64,000 nucleotides of DNA from Xanthomarina spongicola. GTDB taxonomy: Bacteria; Bacteroidota; Bacteroidia; Flavobacteriales; Flavobacteriaceae. The notes under the pieces are model-generated. The model was not told the DNA's origin. It worked only from the letters and a program-made list of their open reading frames with translations, and ran no database searches. This document shows positions 35,902-44,858 of the stretch, in pieces. Each line of letters begins with the position of its first letter. Within the stretch, counting starts at the first letter, position 1. The translations under genes and the position numbers were made by a program. The stretch is taken from the NCBI RefSeq assembly GCF_003148645.1, contig NZ_QGGP01000007.1, positions 95,999-159,998 on the forward strand. Reading direction: 5' to 3'.

Positions 35902-36276
35902 ATGAAAATATTAGTAGTAGACGACGAACACGATGTAAAAACACTTTTTCTACAACGTTTTAGAAAAGAAATTAAAACAGGAAATATGAACTTTGTTTTT
36001 GCGTTTTCAGGAGAAGAAGCACTCTCCTATTTAAATAAAAACAAGCAAGAAGCAGTACTTATTCTGTCTGACATTAATATGCCAGGAATGAGTGGTCTGG
36101 AATTATTAGACCATATAAAACAAAAATTTTATGCTCCTCCTCCAGTAGTTATGATGATTACTGCTTATGGTGATGATGAAAATTTTAATACAGCCAAAAA
36201 ACTTGGTGCAGACGATTTTTTAACCAAACCTTTGGATTTTAATCTTTTAAAAGACAAATTAAAAACTTTAATATAA
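35902..36276 (+). CDS. Single-domain response regulator (receiver only)
   Basis: A 124-residue CheY-like receiver. Acidic pocket DDE at 7-9, phosphoacceptor Asp57 in [10 protein letters not shown], Thr in MITAYGDDE, and Lys109 in LTKPLD are all in place. There is no output domain, so it is a phosphate shuttle or a protein-interaction switch. It lies between the giant kinase and the receiver-cyclase (stop and next start share one base), which fits a relay between them. Confidence 0.95.
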   Translation: MKILVVDDEHDVKTLFLQRFRKEIKTGNMNFVFAFSGEEALSYLNKNKQEAVLILSDINMPGMSGLELLDHIKQKFYAPPPVVMMITAYGDDENFNTAKKLGADDFLTKPLDFNLLKDKLKTLI

Positions 36277-37316
36277 TGGCTAAAATACTTGTTGTAGATG
36301 ACGAAACAGATTTAGAGGTTTTAATCAAGCAAAAATTTCGAAAAAAAATACGCAATAAAGAATACGAGTTTTTTTTCGCCATAAATGGTGTTGATGCCTT
36401 AGAGAAATTGCTTGACAATCCAGAAGTAGACATTGTATTGAGCGATATCAACATGCCTGAAATGGATGGTCTTACTTTGTTGAGTAGATTAAGCGAACAA
36501 AATCCTTTGTTAAAATCGGTTATAGTTTCTGCTTATGGAGACATGGAAAACATTAGAACTGCCATGAATCGTGGCGCTTTCGATTTTATTACTAAACCCA
36601 TAGATTTTGAAGATTTAACCATAACTGTTGAAAAAACACTGAAACATAGCAAACAAATAAAGGAAACATTGCAAGCCATAAAAGAAAATAACATCCTTAA
36701 AATGTATGTCGATGAAAATGTACTAAATTTTATGGGAAGTCGTGAGTACGAATCAACTATTATGGCTAACGAAACTATTGAGGCAACGGTTATGTTTATA
36801 GATTTATGTGGCTTTACAAAAATAAGTGAAACAGCACCTGCAGATACTGTAGTAACTATAATTAACACCTATTTTGATGAAATGGTAAAAGAAATTATGG
36901 CTCAGCAAGGTTTCATAGATAAATTTATTGGAGATGCCATCATGGCAGTTTTTAGAGGAGAATATCACTTAGATAGAGCTATTGATGCAGCATTAGCAGT
37001 TAGAGAAAAAATAAATAGCCTTCCAAAACCAGAAAACTTACAAGATTTTATTCCTAAAGTATCCATTGGTATTAAAAGTGGTGAAATGATTTCTGGAAAT
37101 ATAGGTTCTGCTAGCTTAAAAAGGTTAGATTATACTGTTATTGGCGATGTTGTAAATACTGCAGCTCGTTTTCAAGATGCAGCTCAAGAAAACCAAATAA
37201 TTATTTCCGAAGCTTGTTACAACCAAGTAAAAGAAGCCTTTAAATGTAAAAAAATTGGAGATATTAATGTAAAAAATAAAGCTGAAGCAATTACTGTATA
37301 TGAAGTTATAGAATAA
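36276..37316 (+). CDS. Receiver domain fused to class III nucleotide cyclase
   Basis: A 346-residue protein. The receiver (1-120) has DDE, phosphoacceptor Asp57 in VLSDINMPE and Lys107. A helix linker (about 121-165) leads to the cyclase domain (about 168-346). Metal-binding Asp176 (MFIDLCGFT) and Asp220 ([11 protein letters not shown]), substrate Lys216, Thr287 in the base-pocket motif DYTVIGD, and Asn294/Arg298 (NTAAR) are all present, so the enzyme should be active. Lys and Thr are the usual pair in bacterial adenylyl cyclases, but a different nucleotide is not excluded. Phosphorylation of the receiver by the upstream kinases probably switches on synthesis of the cyclic nucleotide. Confidence 0.95.
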   Translation: MAKILVVDDETDLEVLIKQKFRKKIRNKEYEFFFAINGVDALEKLLDNPEVDIVLSDINMPEMDGLTLLSRLSEQNPLLKSVIVSAYGDMENIRTAMNRGAFDFITKPIDFEDLTITVEKTLKHSKQIKETLQAIKENNILKMYVDENVLNFMGSREYESTIMANETIEATVMFIDLCGFTKISETAPADTVVTIINTYFDEMVKEIMAQQGFIDKFIGDAIMAVFRGEYHLDRAIDAALAVREKINSLPKPENLQDFIPKVSIGIKSGEMISGNIGSASLKRLDYTVIGDVVNTAARFQDAAQENQIIISEACYNQVKEAFKCKKIGDINVKNKAEAITVYEVIE

Positions 37317-37345
37317 TTTTTAGACTTTATAATAAACCTAAACAT

Positions 37346-37906
37346 ATGAAAACACAAGAATTTACAAGTTCTGGTAATAAGAAAAATAAGCACACAGACG
37401 ATTTAATAGACCATTATTGGGGAAGTATTTCTTATGTATCGTCTTTAATAAAAGCATCAGAAATTAAAGCTGGTTTGATACTATCTTTCTATGGAATTTT
37501 ACTAAATTTTTCATATAAGTACATTGAAATGGCATTAGTTTCTGCATCTACCAAACCAATCTTGTATGTATTATTAGGCGCATGGTTTGTGTGTACAATG
37601 ACATCTATTTATTTTAGTGTACGCTGTTTTATGCCTAGAATAGAAGCTAATTACGAAAAGAATATTTTCTTCTTTGGAGATGTAATTTCTAAGTTTGGAA
37701 CCATCAAAGAATTCTCAAAAACATTTTTTAAAATTAGTGTTGATGAAAATCAGCTTTTCGACCAATTAGGACAACAAATTTATATTATTTCAAAAATTGC
37801 TGCTATAAAGTTTAAGTATGTAAATAAATCTTTACGCTTTTTAGCCTTAGGCCTTTTACTATTATTAGTAGTTGTTGGTTATAATATGATAGTTACCTCC
37901 CTATAG
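37346..37906 (+). CDS. Two-to-three-helix membrane protein, DUF5706/PycTM-like candidate effector
   Basis: A 186-residue membrane protein. The pattern fits DUF5706, the membrane effector of Pycsar anti-phage systems: a first helix after ASEIKAGLILSFYGILL (about 36-52), a second around VLLGAWFVCTMTSIYFSV, then FMPRIEANYEKNIFFFGD, a helix with DQLGQQIYIISKIAAIKF, and a last hydrophobic LALGLLLLLVVVGY. In Pycsar such proteins are opened by cyclic CMP or UMP and break the membrane. Here it follows a receiver-cyclase by 29 bases. The assignment is from memory of the family pattern and should be tested by a profile search. Confidence 0.7.
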   Translation: MKTQEFTSSGNKKNKHTDDLIDHYWGSISYVSSLIKASEIKAGLILSFYGILLNFSYKYIEMALVSASTKPILYVLLGAWFVCTMTSIYFSVRCFMPRIEANYEKNIFFFGDVISKFGTIKEFSKTFFKISVDENQLFDQLGQQIYIISKIAAIKFKYVNKSLRFLALGLLLLLVVVGYNMIVTSL

Positions 37907-37981
37907 TATTCGATAAAAATGAGATGAATTGAATTTAATAAATTCTTTTTAATTATCTTTAAAAGACTAAAACATCTCATT

Positions 37982-39385
37982 ATGAAATTCTTAGCTTTTA
38001 TTCTGTGTGTGTTTTGTTTTATTACTAAACCTTTCGCACAAGAAAAAAAAGCCCCATCTCCTATTCTATTTATCTACGACGCAAGTGGCTCTATGTGGGG
38101 GAAATTGGATGCACAAAATAAAAAAGAAATTGCTGCAAATGTTTTAACCACAACTGTTAACAATTTACCTAAAAACCAACAGATTGGACTCATGGCTTAT
38201 GGCCATAGAACTAAAGGCGATTGTGACGATATTGAATATCTGGTAGATTTATCAAACAGTTCAAAAGAAAAAATTACAGATGCTGTAAATAGTATAAATT
38301 CACTTGGAAAAACACCTTTGGCTCGTTCAGCAACACTAGCTATTAATTCCTTACGCGACAGTAAAACTAAAGCTACGATTATTTTAATAACAGATGGTAT
38401 TGAATCTTGCGATGGCAATATTTGCGATGTCATTACAAACGCTAAAGCCGAAGGCATTGATTTTAAATTACACATTGTAGGCTTTGGATTGAAAGAAGGT
38501 GAAACAGAACAATTGAAATGTGCTGCAGAAGCAGGAAATGGTCATTACTATGATGCTGCTGATGCAAGTAGTCTTGGCGAAGGACTTACCGAAGCTACCT
38601 CAGAAACTGTCGATAAATCTGATGGAAATTTCTCAATTTTTGCAGTAAAAAATGGACAACCAGTAGATGCATGGGTCAAAGTAGTAAAAGCTGGAACTAA
38701 AGATTTAGTAGATGGTGTAAGAACCTATCGCGATACTGGATGGGTTTACTTACCTCCTGGTAAATACGATATGATAATTAAACCTTTAGAGAATTCAAAA
38801 ATAAAAGGCACAACAATTTCCATTGAAAGTATACAAGATAAGATAGGACATCAAACCGTTAGTTTTGATGGTGGAAAAATCAATCTCATCACTCTTAATA
38901 ATAATGAAGGTTGGGATTGTACAAGCAAAGTAACAACTCAAGATGGTGAAGTTGTTGGTGGCAGTAGAACTTATAACAGACCTCAAATTATTGAGCTTAA
39001 TCCAGGAGTGTATGATATTGAAATAAAAGCATTAATTATTAAAGGACTTGAAAACACATTTATTATTGAAGATGTAAGTGTTGAAGCCAATAAAACAACA
39101 GATGCCACACATAATTTCAAATCTGGAATTGCCATGATTGGTGTAAAAAGTGGCGAAGTTCTAGTAGATGCTGTTGTAAGCATTAATAGTAAGGAAACTG
39201 GCGAATATGTAGCAGGTAGTAGAACCTATACTTCAGATTCTAGTAATCCAAGAGAATTTATTCTTAATCCAGGAATTTACGAGGTTAAAGTAAGTGCTGC
39301 AAAAAAAGAATATGCTGGCAAAAAAGAAATCTTTACAATTGAAGTAAAACAAGGTGAAACAGTAACTAAAATATTAAACTTTTAA
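37982..39385 (+). CDS. Exported von Willebrand factor A domain protein
   Basis: A 467-residue protein with a signal peptide (FLAFILCVFCFITKPFAQ). Residues about 25-200 form a VWA domain with a metal-ion adhesion site (YDASGSMWG, DxSxS) and the later TPLARS threonine and ITDGIESCDG aspartate. The rest has three related beta-rich repeats, each with VxGxRTY near the middle and PGxYD or PGxYEV at the end. It probably lies in the periplasm and binds a partner. It starts a new unit 75 bases after the effector-like gene, and the next gene starts 2 bases behind it. Confidence 0.88.
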   Translation: MKFLAFILCVFCFITKPFAQEKKAPSPILFIYDASGSMWGKLDAQNKKEIAANVLTTTVNNLPKNQQIGLMAYGHRTKGDCDDIEYLVDLSNSSKEKITDAVNSINSLGKTPLARSATLAINSLRDSKTKATIILITDGIESCDGNICDVITNAKAEGIDFKLHIVGFGLKEGETEQLKCAAEAGNGHYYDAADASSLGEGLTEATSETVDKSDGNFSIFAVKNGQPVDAWVKVVKAGTKDLVDGVRTYRDTGWVYLPPGKYDMIIKPLENSKIKGTTISIESIQDKIGHQTVSFDGGKINLITLNNNEGWDCTSKVTTQDGEVVGGSRTYNRPQIIELNPGVYDIEIKALIIKGLENTFIIEDVSVEANKTTDATHNFKSGIAMIGVKSGEVLVDAVVSINSKETGEYVAGSRTYTSDSSNPREFILNPGIYEVKVSAAKKEYAGKKEIFTIEVKQGETVTKILNF

Positions 39386-39387
39386 CC

Positions 39388-40434
39388 ATGGCACATCAAG
39401 CACTAAAACCATATAGTTTCCTATTATATTTTTTAGCTTTTATTACTTCATTTTTTATAGGCCTCACTTATGCAGGCATTGTAGAAGCTGGTAAAGGACA
39501 AATGTTGGCAGGTGGAGCTATTGTTCTTGGATATGGCGTTATTGGAGCTTTTTTCGGTTTAATTCTAGCTATTTTTATTGCTGTTAAAGCGAACAGAAGC
39601 CTCATCATGAAGCTCAATATATTTCTTGCTTTAGCTATTGTTGTATTTTTTAGTTATTACACAATAAATTATCAAAAAAGGCAGAAAGTAAAAGAAAAGG
39701 AAAAAATAGAACAAGAAAAACAAAGACAAGAAAGACGTCTTAAAAAAAATCCAACTGCTCCAGCTATGGAAGCTGAGCCTATTAATAGTAACGAAACATC
39801 TTCAATAAATTACAACCATGCCAAGTTATTAGCCTTATTAACTAAAAATGATAATCTGTCTCAGGATAATTCTGAAATGGGTTTAGGTATATTTTCACTA
39901 AATATATATGAAAATAAGACGCTTTATTTCTACGGAAACATAAATTATGAAAAAGCTTTAAACGACCATACACCTTATGACAGTATTACGTTTAAACATG
40001 ACAAATACAACAATATAGTAATTGCTACTGCTCCACCTTGGTTAGTTCCAGAACATTTAAAACTAGATTATGGCATTTTATGTTTTAAAGTGAGAACGGT
40101 TATTCGAGATTTTGCAGAAGTTGAAGTAAATAAAACGAATGGACAAACTTCCTATATTAGTCCTCAAGCTGGAAACATACAATATTGGCCAGAATTTTTA
40201 TTACATGTACATAGTATTGAATTTTTAAACCCAGAAACTCAAAATGTCAAACATCGTCCTTTTGGTTATGCAGATAATGTGAATTCAAATTTTGAACTCA
40301 TGCAACCTATAGCCATAAAACAAGACTGGATTTTAGTAAAATTAATAGATAATAGTTACAAGAATATAGGAACAGGATGGATTAAATGGCGTGAAAATGG
40401 AAAACTTTTAGTTAGGTATTCTTTACTCTGTTAA
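39388..40434 (+). CDS. Membrane protein of unknown function
   Basis: A 348-residue protein with three hydrophobic helices in the first 95 residues (SFLLYFLAFITSFFIGL, IVLGYGVIGAFFGLILAIF and LNIFLALAIVVFFSYY), a charged coiled region (KVKEKEKIEQEKQRQERRL) and a soluble C-terminal part that looks beta-rich and has a WIKWRENGKLLVRYSLLC end. I recognise no family. The 2-base gap from the VWA gene suggests the two act together. Confidence 0.7.
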   Translation: MAHQALKPYSFLLYFLAFITSFFIGLTYAGIVEAGKGQMLAGGAIVLGYGVIGAFFGLILAIFIAVKANRSLIMKLNIFLALAIVVFFSYYTINYQKRQKVKEKEKIEQEKQRQERRLKKNPTAPAMEAEPINSNETSSINYNHAKLLALLTKNDNLSQDNSEMGLGIFSLNIYENKTLYFYGNINYEKALNDHTPYDSITFKHDKYNNIVIATAPPWLVPEHLKLDYGILCFKVRTVIRDFAEVEVNKTNGQTSYISPQAGNIQYWPEFLLHVHSIEFLNPETQNVKHRPFGYADNVNSNFELMQPIAIKQDWILVKLIDNSYKNIGTGWIKWRENGKLLVRYSLLC

Positions 40435-40517
40435 GTTTATCTATAATGTTAAATGCTTTATAAACTTAGAATCAAAACAAATATTTAGCCTTAAATTTAT
40501 CAAAAATTGATTGATTT

Positions 40518-40643
40518 ATGGATGGGTTCAATATAGTCATGGTTATTGCCATCATCTTATTTGCAAGATTAGGTGTACGTTTGGTAACTGGCTATTTTAA
40601 AATGAAGAAGGAAGATGAGCAATCAAGTAAAGAAACTGAATAG
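40518..40643 (+). CDS. Small single-span membrane protein (41 aa)
   Basis: A 41-codon frame with a hydrophobic helix (IVMVIAIILFARLGVRLV) followed by a charged tail (KMKKEDEQSSKE). Composition and length fit the small membrane proteins common in Flavobacteriia. It lies between a plus-strand and a minus-strand gene, ending 5 bases before the latter. Confidence 0.55.
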   Translation: MDGFNIVMVIAIILFARLGVRLVTGYFKMKKEDEQSSKETE

Positions 40644-40648
40644 TCTTT

Positions 40649-41152
40649 TTAGTATGCTTCACTTTTAAGTTCATGCTTTGTTGTTACTTTTTTTAAAACC
40701 CTTTCAAGTTCTGCATCTTTTTGAGTTCCAATTATATATTTCTTTCCGCTAAAAAGCTCAAGAGACAAGCCCTTATTTCCACTTGTATTATAGACTGTTC
40801 CATGTGCCATTCCTATTCTAATGCCATATCCAACAAATCCGTATTTTATTACTTTTGCAGATTTCACATCAGTCCATAATATATCTTTGTTTACAAAAGG
40901 AAAAAAGCTTACATGAATTTTATTGTTATTTATTTCAGTTTTTAAACGCATGAACCAAAATAGGATGATAATACCAAAAATGAATATAGAAAATATAATA
41001 AGCCCTAAATCTGACATGGGATTATTCCCAAATTTCTCTCCAAGAATAAATTGCTTATAAATACCAAAAATTGGAATATTTCCAAGTCCTATCATTATTA
41101 GCCAAAGCCACCATTGTGAAAATCTTTGTTCTTCTTTAAAAAAAATATTCAT
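40649..41152 (-). CDS. Membrane protein with PH-like domain
   Basis: A 167-residue protein. Two hydrophobic helices (WWLWLIMIGLGNIPIFGIY and LIIFSIFIFGIIILFWFM) precede a beta-rich C-terminal part with the pattern NNKIHVSFFPFVNKDILWTDV, as seen in bacterial PH-like membrane proteins. Function unknown. It is 8 bases from the M28 peptidase gene and cotranscribed with it. Confidence 0.7.
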   Translation of the reverse strand: MNIFFKEEQRFSQWWLWLIMIGLGNIPIFGIYKQFILGEKFGNNPMSDLGLIIFSIFIFGIIILFWFMRLKTEINNNKIHVSFFPFVNKDILWTDVKSAKVIKYGFVGYGIRIGMAHGTVYNTSGNKGLSLELFSGKKYIIGTQKDAELERVLKKVTTKHELKSEAY

Positions 41153-41160
41153 AAAACATT

Positions 41161-42537
41161 TTATTTAGCTAAACCATACATATCAAACAAATAAACCAAA
41201 CTTGCCATAGTTGCAGCACCAAGCTCTAATTCACGTTTATTTACAGCATCAAAAGTATCGTTTGCTGCATGATGATAATCGAAATAACGTTGAGAATCTG
41301 GACGCAATCCAGCCAAAACATTGGTGTCGCTTTTTAGTGGTCCAACATCTGCTCCACTATATCCTTTTTCGAAATAATGAATTAAATAAGGCTTGAAAAG
41401 CTCCTGCCAAGTCAAGACTTGATTAAAATTAGCATCACTACAATCGAAACTAAAACCTCGAGGTGTAAAACCACCCGAATCACTCTCTAAGGAGAATATA
41501 TGGTTTTCCCCTTTTTGCTTAGCAACTTCTGCATACTTTTTTGCGCCACGAAGTCCGTTCTCTTCATTCATAAACAAGACTACACGAATACTTCGTTTAG
41601 GCTTAATACCACTTTCTTTTAATAAACGTAATACTTCCATAGATTGTACAACTCCAGCTCCATCGTCGTGAGCACCATCTCCTAAATCCCATGAATCTAA
41701 ATGTCCTCCAACTATAATATATTCGTTTGGAAACTGACTTCCTGTTATTTCACCTATCACATTATAGGACTGTACATCTTTTAATTGCTGACATGTTTGA
41801 CTGAAGTAGAACTTAAGGTCTTTGTTTAAAGCTAACATACTACTTAATTCATTAGCATGATTGGTGCTTATTGCAGCAGATGGAATTCTTTCTGATAAAG
41901 ATAGATCTCCATAAGTCATACTTCCAGTATGAGGAAAATTGTCGTGACGCAAATTTAAAGAACGAACTAAAACACCAACTGCTCCATATTTTGATGCCTC
42001 TAATGCTCCAGCATATCTTTGATTTGAACAACCACCATAAGCTTCAAAGGTGTTTATTAAATCTGCTTGCATTGGTCTATTAAAAAAAACTATTTTCCCT
42101 TCAATATTTTCTTTCCCTAAAGCTTCTAGTTCTTCAAAACTTTTAACCTCAACTACTTGTGCTTTTAAACCTCCAAAAGGAGTAGCAATAGAACCACCAA
42201 GAGCACAAATATTTACAGTCTTAGTAACACCAGGAGCTGTCTCTATAAATGCAAATTCTGGAGCACCACGAACCCATTTTGGCACCATTACTGGTTGCAA
42301 CCAAACTTTATCGAGCCCTAATTTTTCAAGCTCTTCTTTTGTGTATTCAACTGCTCTTTCAGCATTTAGAGAACCCGATAATCGTCCTCCAATTTGATTA
42401 GATAAATGGTCTAGCCATTGGTAGCTCTGACCATTTGTAAGAGAGGTTGTGTAAATAGTTTTTAAAACGTCTGCATCTGTTTGCGCAGTTGTGTTTAACA
42501 CAAAAAATAAACTAAAGAGTAAGAAGATAAATCGCAT
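41161..42537 (-). CDS. M28-family metallopeptidase, carboxypeptidase Q-like
   Basis: A 458-residue exported peptidase with signal peptide (FIFLLFSLFFVLNTTAQ). An inserted PA-type domain lies in the first half. Zinc ligands of family M28 are seen in order: GGHLDSWDLG (His, Asp), HDDGAG, the catalytic FMNEENGLRG, SLESDSGGF and a C-terminal DYHHAAND. It removes amino acids from peptides in the periplasm. The sequence is complete and full-length. Confidence 0.93.
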   Translation of the reverse strand: MRFIFLLFSLFFVLNTTAQTDADVLKTIYTTSLTNGQSYQWLDHLSNQIGGRLSGSLNAERAVEYTKEELEKLGLDKVWLQPVMVPKWVRGAPEFAFIETAPGVTKTVNICALGGSIATPFGGLKAQVVEVKSFEELEALGKENIEGKIVFFNRPMQADLINTFEAYGGCSNQRYAGALEASKYGAVGVLVRSLNLRHDNFPHTGSMTYGDLSLSERIPSAAISTNHANELSSMLALNKDLKFYFSQTCQQLKDVQSYNVIGEITGSQFPNEYIIVGGHLDSWDLGDGAHDDGAGVVQSMEVLRLLKESGIKPKRSIRVVLFMNEENGLRGAKKYAEVAKQKGENHIFSLESDSGGFTPRGFSFDCSDANFNQVLTWQELFKPYLIHYFEKGYSGADVGPLKSDTNVLAGLRPDSQRYFDYHHAANDTFDAVNKRELELGAATMASLVYLFDMYGLAK

Positions 42538-42617
42538 GAAAAAGGTTTTAAAAATAAAGATACTATTAATGAAAAGTCAAACTGTTAAAGAGATGATAAA
42601 AAAAGGACATAAGACAA

Positions 42618-43496
42618 TTATTCGCTTTCCAATTGCTTTTTATAAAGCTCTAAATTAGCTTTTACATCATCGTCTAATTCTGGTTCCTCAATATCTTTGT
42701 ATTGTTTTAAAGTGTTATAGATAATATTTCCAACAAGCAATCTTGCTGTAGGTTTATGGTCTGCAGGAATGGCAAACCAAGGTGCATGAGGTTTAGATGT
42801 TCTATTGATGGCATCTTGGTAGCATTCTTGGTAAGCATCCCAAAGTTCTCTTTCTTTTAAATCTCCAGGTGAAAATTTCCAGTTTTTATTTTTCTTTTCA
42901 AGTCTGCGTAGCAGTCTGTTTTTTTGCTCGTCTTTAGAAATATGTAAATAGAATTTAAAGATAATGGTTCCGTTTTCTGCTATATGTTTTTCAAAAGCAT
43001 TAATCTGCTCAAAACGTTTATCCCAAAAAGCCTCATTGACATCTTCAAGAGAATTAACATCTGGTAAATTTTCGCCTAAAATATATTCTGGATGTACACG
43101 AGTTACTAAGACGTTTTCATAATGCGTTCTATTAAAAACACCTACCTTTCCACGTGCTGGAAGTGCAATATAATGTCTCCATAAATAATCGTGTTTTAAC
43201 TCCAATGGTGTTGGCACTTTAAAACTATGTACAACGACTCCTCTTGCATTTAAATCTTTAAAAACCTCTCTTATTAAACTATCTTTTCCAGCTGTATCCA
43301 TGCCTTGTAAACACACTAAGGCTGCATATTTTCCATGTGCATACATGGTATCTTGTAGTTTTGCTAGTTTTATTCTAGTATCCTCAAGTTCTCGTTCAAT
43401 CTCTTTTCTTTTAGCATCTAAACTATAAGTGGTACTTACATTTTTTAATTGAATGTTTTGAGTTACTTTAAACGTATTTGGTTCTATTGTCTTCAA
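42618..43496 (-). CDS. ppk2: Polyphosphate kinase 2 family enzyme
   Basis: A 292-residue cytosolic enzyme that uses polyphosphate to phosphorylate nucleotides. The P-loop variant CLQGMDTAGKDS is near residue 62, the second motif NRTHYENVLVTRVHPEYI near residue 122, and a lid region with RLLRRLEKKNKNWKF near 195. The end fits the short (class I) PPK2 proteins of marine Bacteroidetes. Nucleoside mono- or diphosphate preference cannot be told. Confidence 0.92.
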   Translation of the reverse strand: MKTIEPNTFKVTQNIQLKNVSTTYSLDAKRKEIERELEDTRIKLAKLQDTMYAHGKYAALVCLQGMDTAGKDSLIREVFKDLNARGVVVHSFKVPTPLELKHDYLWRHYIALPARGKVGVFNRTHYENVLVTRVHPEYILGENLPDVNSLEDVNEAFWDKRFEQINAFEKHIAENGTIIFKFYLHISKDEQKNRLLRRLEKKNKNWKFSPGDLKERELWDAYQECYQDAINRTSKPHAPWFAIPADHKPTARLLVGNIIYNTLKQYKDIEEPELDDDVKANLELYKKQLESE

Positions 43497-43624
43497 TTCT
43501 AAATATATTTATTAATTCGGTTTTTAAAGATATCAATATTTTCTGTATTACTATTAATTGATTCTATAAGTAAAACTCTTTTTATACTCTTTAAATGTGT
43601 TATTTAGTACGATTAAAAAACTAT

Positions 43625-44134
43625 ATGAAACGAACAGTTATTATTCAAGGAAGTTCTAGAAGCAAAGGAGATACCAGTTTAATTGTAGATTATTTAGCAA
43701 ATAAATATCAAATAGATGTTATTGATTTGAACTCAAAAACTATTGGTCATTATGATTATGAATATAAAAATGCAGATGATGATTTTATGAAAACAATAAC
43801 TGATGTTATTGAAAATTATGATACCATAATATTTGCAACTCCAGTCTACTGGTATACTATGAGTGGGATTATGAAAGCCTTTTTTGATAGAATTTCAGAT
43901 CTAATTAGAATCCATAAAGATTTAGGCAGACAATTACGAGGGAAACAAATGGCCATGATAAGTACGAGTAATAGTGATGATTTAGTTGAAGGTTTTAATA
44001 TGCCTTTCGAAGCGTCTGCAAATTATTTGGGCATGACCTATTTAGGCGATATTCATACTTGGGTTGAAGACAACCGTATTCCTGACATTGTAAAAACTAA
44101 AATGGATATTTTTTCTAGTCTTTTAATTCCTTAG
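43625..44134 (+). CDS. Flavodoxin-like NAD(P)H-dependent oxidoreductase
   Basis: A 169-residue flavoprotein of the NADPH-dependent FMN reductase type. It begins MKRTVIIQGSSRSKGDTS, with the flavin-phosphate loop near residues 8-16; a TTG-like earlier frame start is not needed. ATPVYWYTMSGIMKAFFDRI near residues 77-96 is the second FMN-binding region. It converges with the DUF6090-like gene and their ends overlap by 20 bases. Confidence 0.88.
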   Translation: MKRTVIIQGSSRSKGDTSLIVDYLANKYQIDVIDLNSKTIGHYDYEYKNADDDFMKTITDVIENYDTIIFATPVYWYTMSGIMKAFFDRISDLIRIHKDLGRQLRGKQMAMISTSNSDDLVEGFNMPFEASANYLGMTYLGDIHTWVEDNRIPDIVKTKMDIFSSLLIP

Positions 44135-44858
44135 TAATTAGTTCTTGAATTTCACTATTATCTTTAAGTAAGTCTTTAAGACTCTTTAGTGTAATCTCTT
44201 CTGAAGATTTTTTCCATTCATGCATGGCTTCCATTACTAAAAAGAGTTTTGGGTAATTTAATTCGGACTTAATAAATTCTGTAAGATCTGGCTGATTAAC
44301 AAGTCGTTCTGAAAGTGTAGAGCTACCTATTAATAGTGATGCTTCTTCTAAAATATTGTTTTTATTGTTATCATTTCCATATGAAACTTTCACAATAAAA
44401 TCTTGGCTTCGTTTTAATTCAGCCAATTTATTACGAATGTGAGGTGGTACTAATTTAATATCTCCAGTGTTTTCAAGAGTTTCAATTGTACTGGTATTAA
44501 ATCCTATTACCAAAGACATAATTTCTACACTAAATAAATTTGCTAATACTTGATCAGTATTTAAATTCGGCTCTTTAAAAATCTCTATATAATTATTATA
44601 ATCAAGTCTAAAGGAGTCTATATCTGCAATTGTTTGTTCAATATATACTTTGTCTTTGTTTAAGTCATCTAAAAGTTGATGGTAATAGCCTTGTCTAACA
44701 TCATCAAGTTTTCTATTCTCACTCCATAAATTAAGTTGTAAAGCAATAAAAATTCCAATAACAACAAGCACTATTTCTCCAATAGCATACAGCAGGTATT
44801 TACTGAATTTATTGTCAGAAATTAAACCTTGTCTTATTTTCCGAAAGAATTTTATCAT
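44115..44858 (-). CDS. DUF6090-like membrane protein, copy 4
   Basis: A 247-residue relative of the genes at 21238-22886. It has the same MIKFFRKIRQG start, a membrane helix YLLYAIGEIVLVVIGIFIAL at 21-40 and a helical soluble domain with Trp-Ser-Glu (NLWSENRK) just after the helix. Its start overlaps the end of the sigma-54-type regulator gene (ATGA), so it is translationally coupled to a signalling protein here. Confidence 0.85.
   Translation of the reverse strand: MIKFFRKIRQGLISDNKFSKYLLYAIGEIVLVVIGIFIALQLNLWSENRKLDDVRQGYYHQLLDDLNKDKVYIEQTIADIDSFRLDYNNYIEIFKEPNLNTDQVLANLFSVEIMSLVIGFNTSTIETLENTGDIKLVPPHIRNKLAELKRSQDFIVKVSYGNDNNKNNILEEASLLIGSSTLSERLVNQPDLTEFIKSELNYPKLFLVMEAMHEWKKSSEEITLKSLKDLLKDNSEIQELITKELKD

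Noticed and set aside
35902..36276. Frameshifted front part of the receiver-cyclase gene
   Set aside because: Both genes carry complete, separate receiver domains with all key residues, so the single-domain receiver is a real gene.
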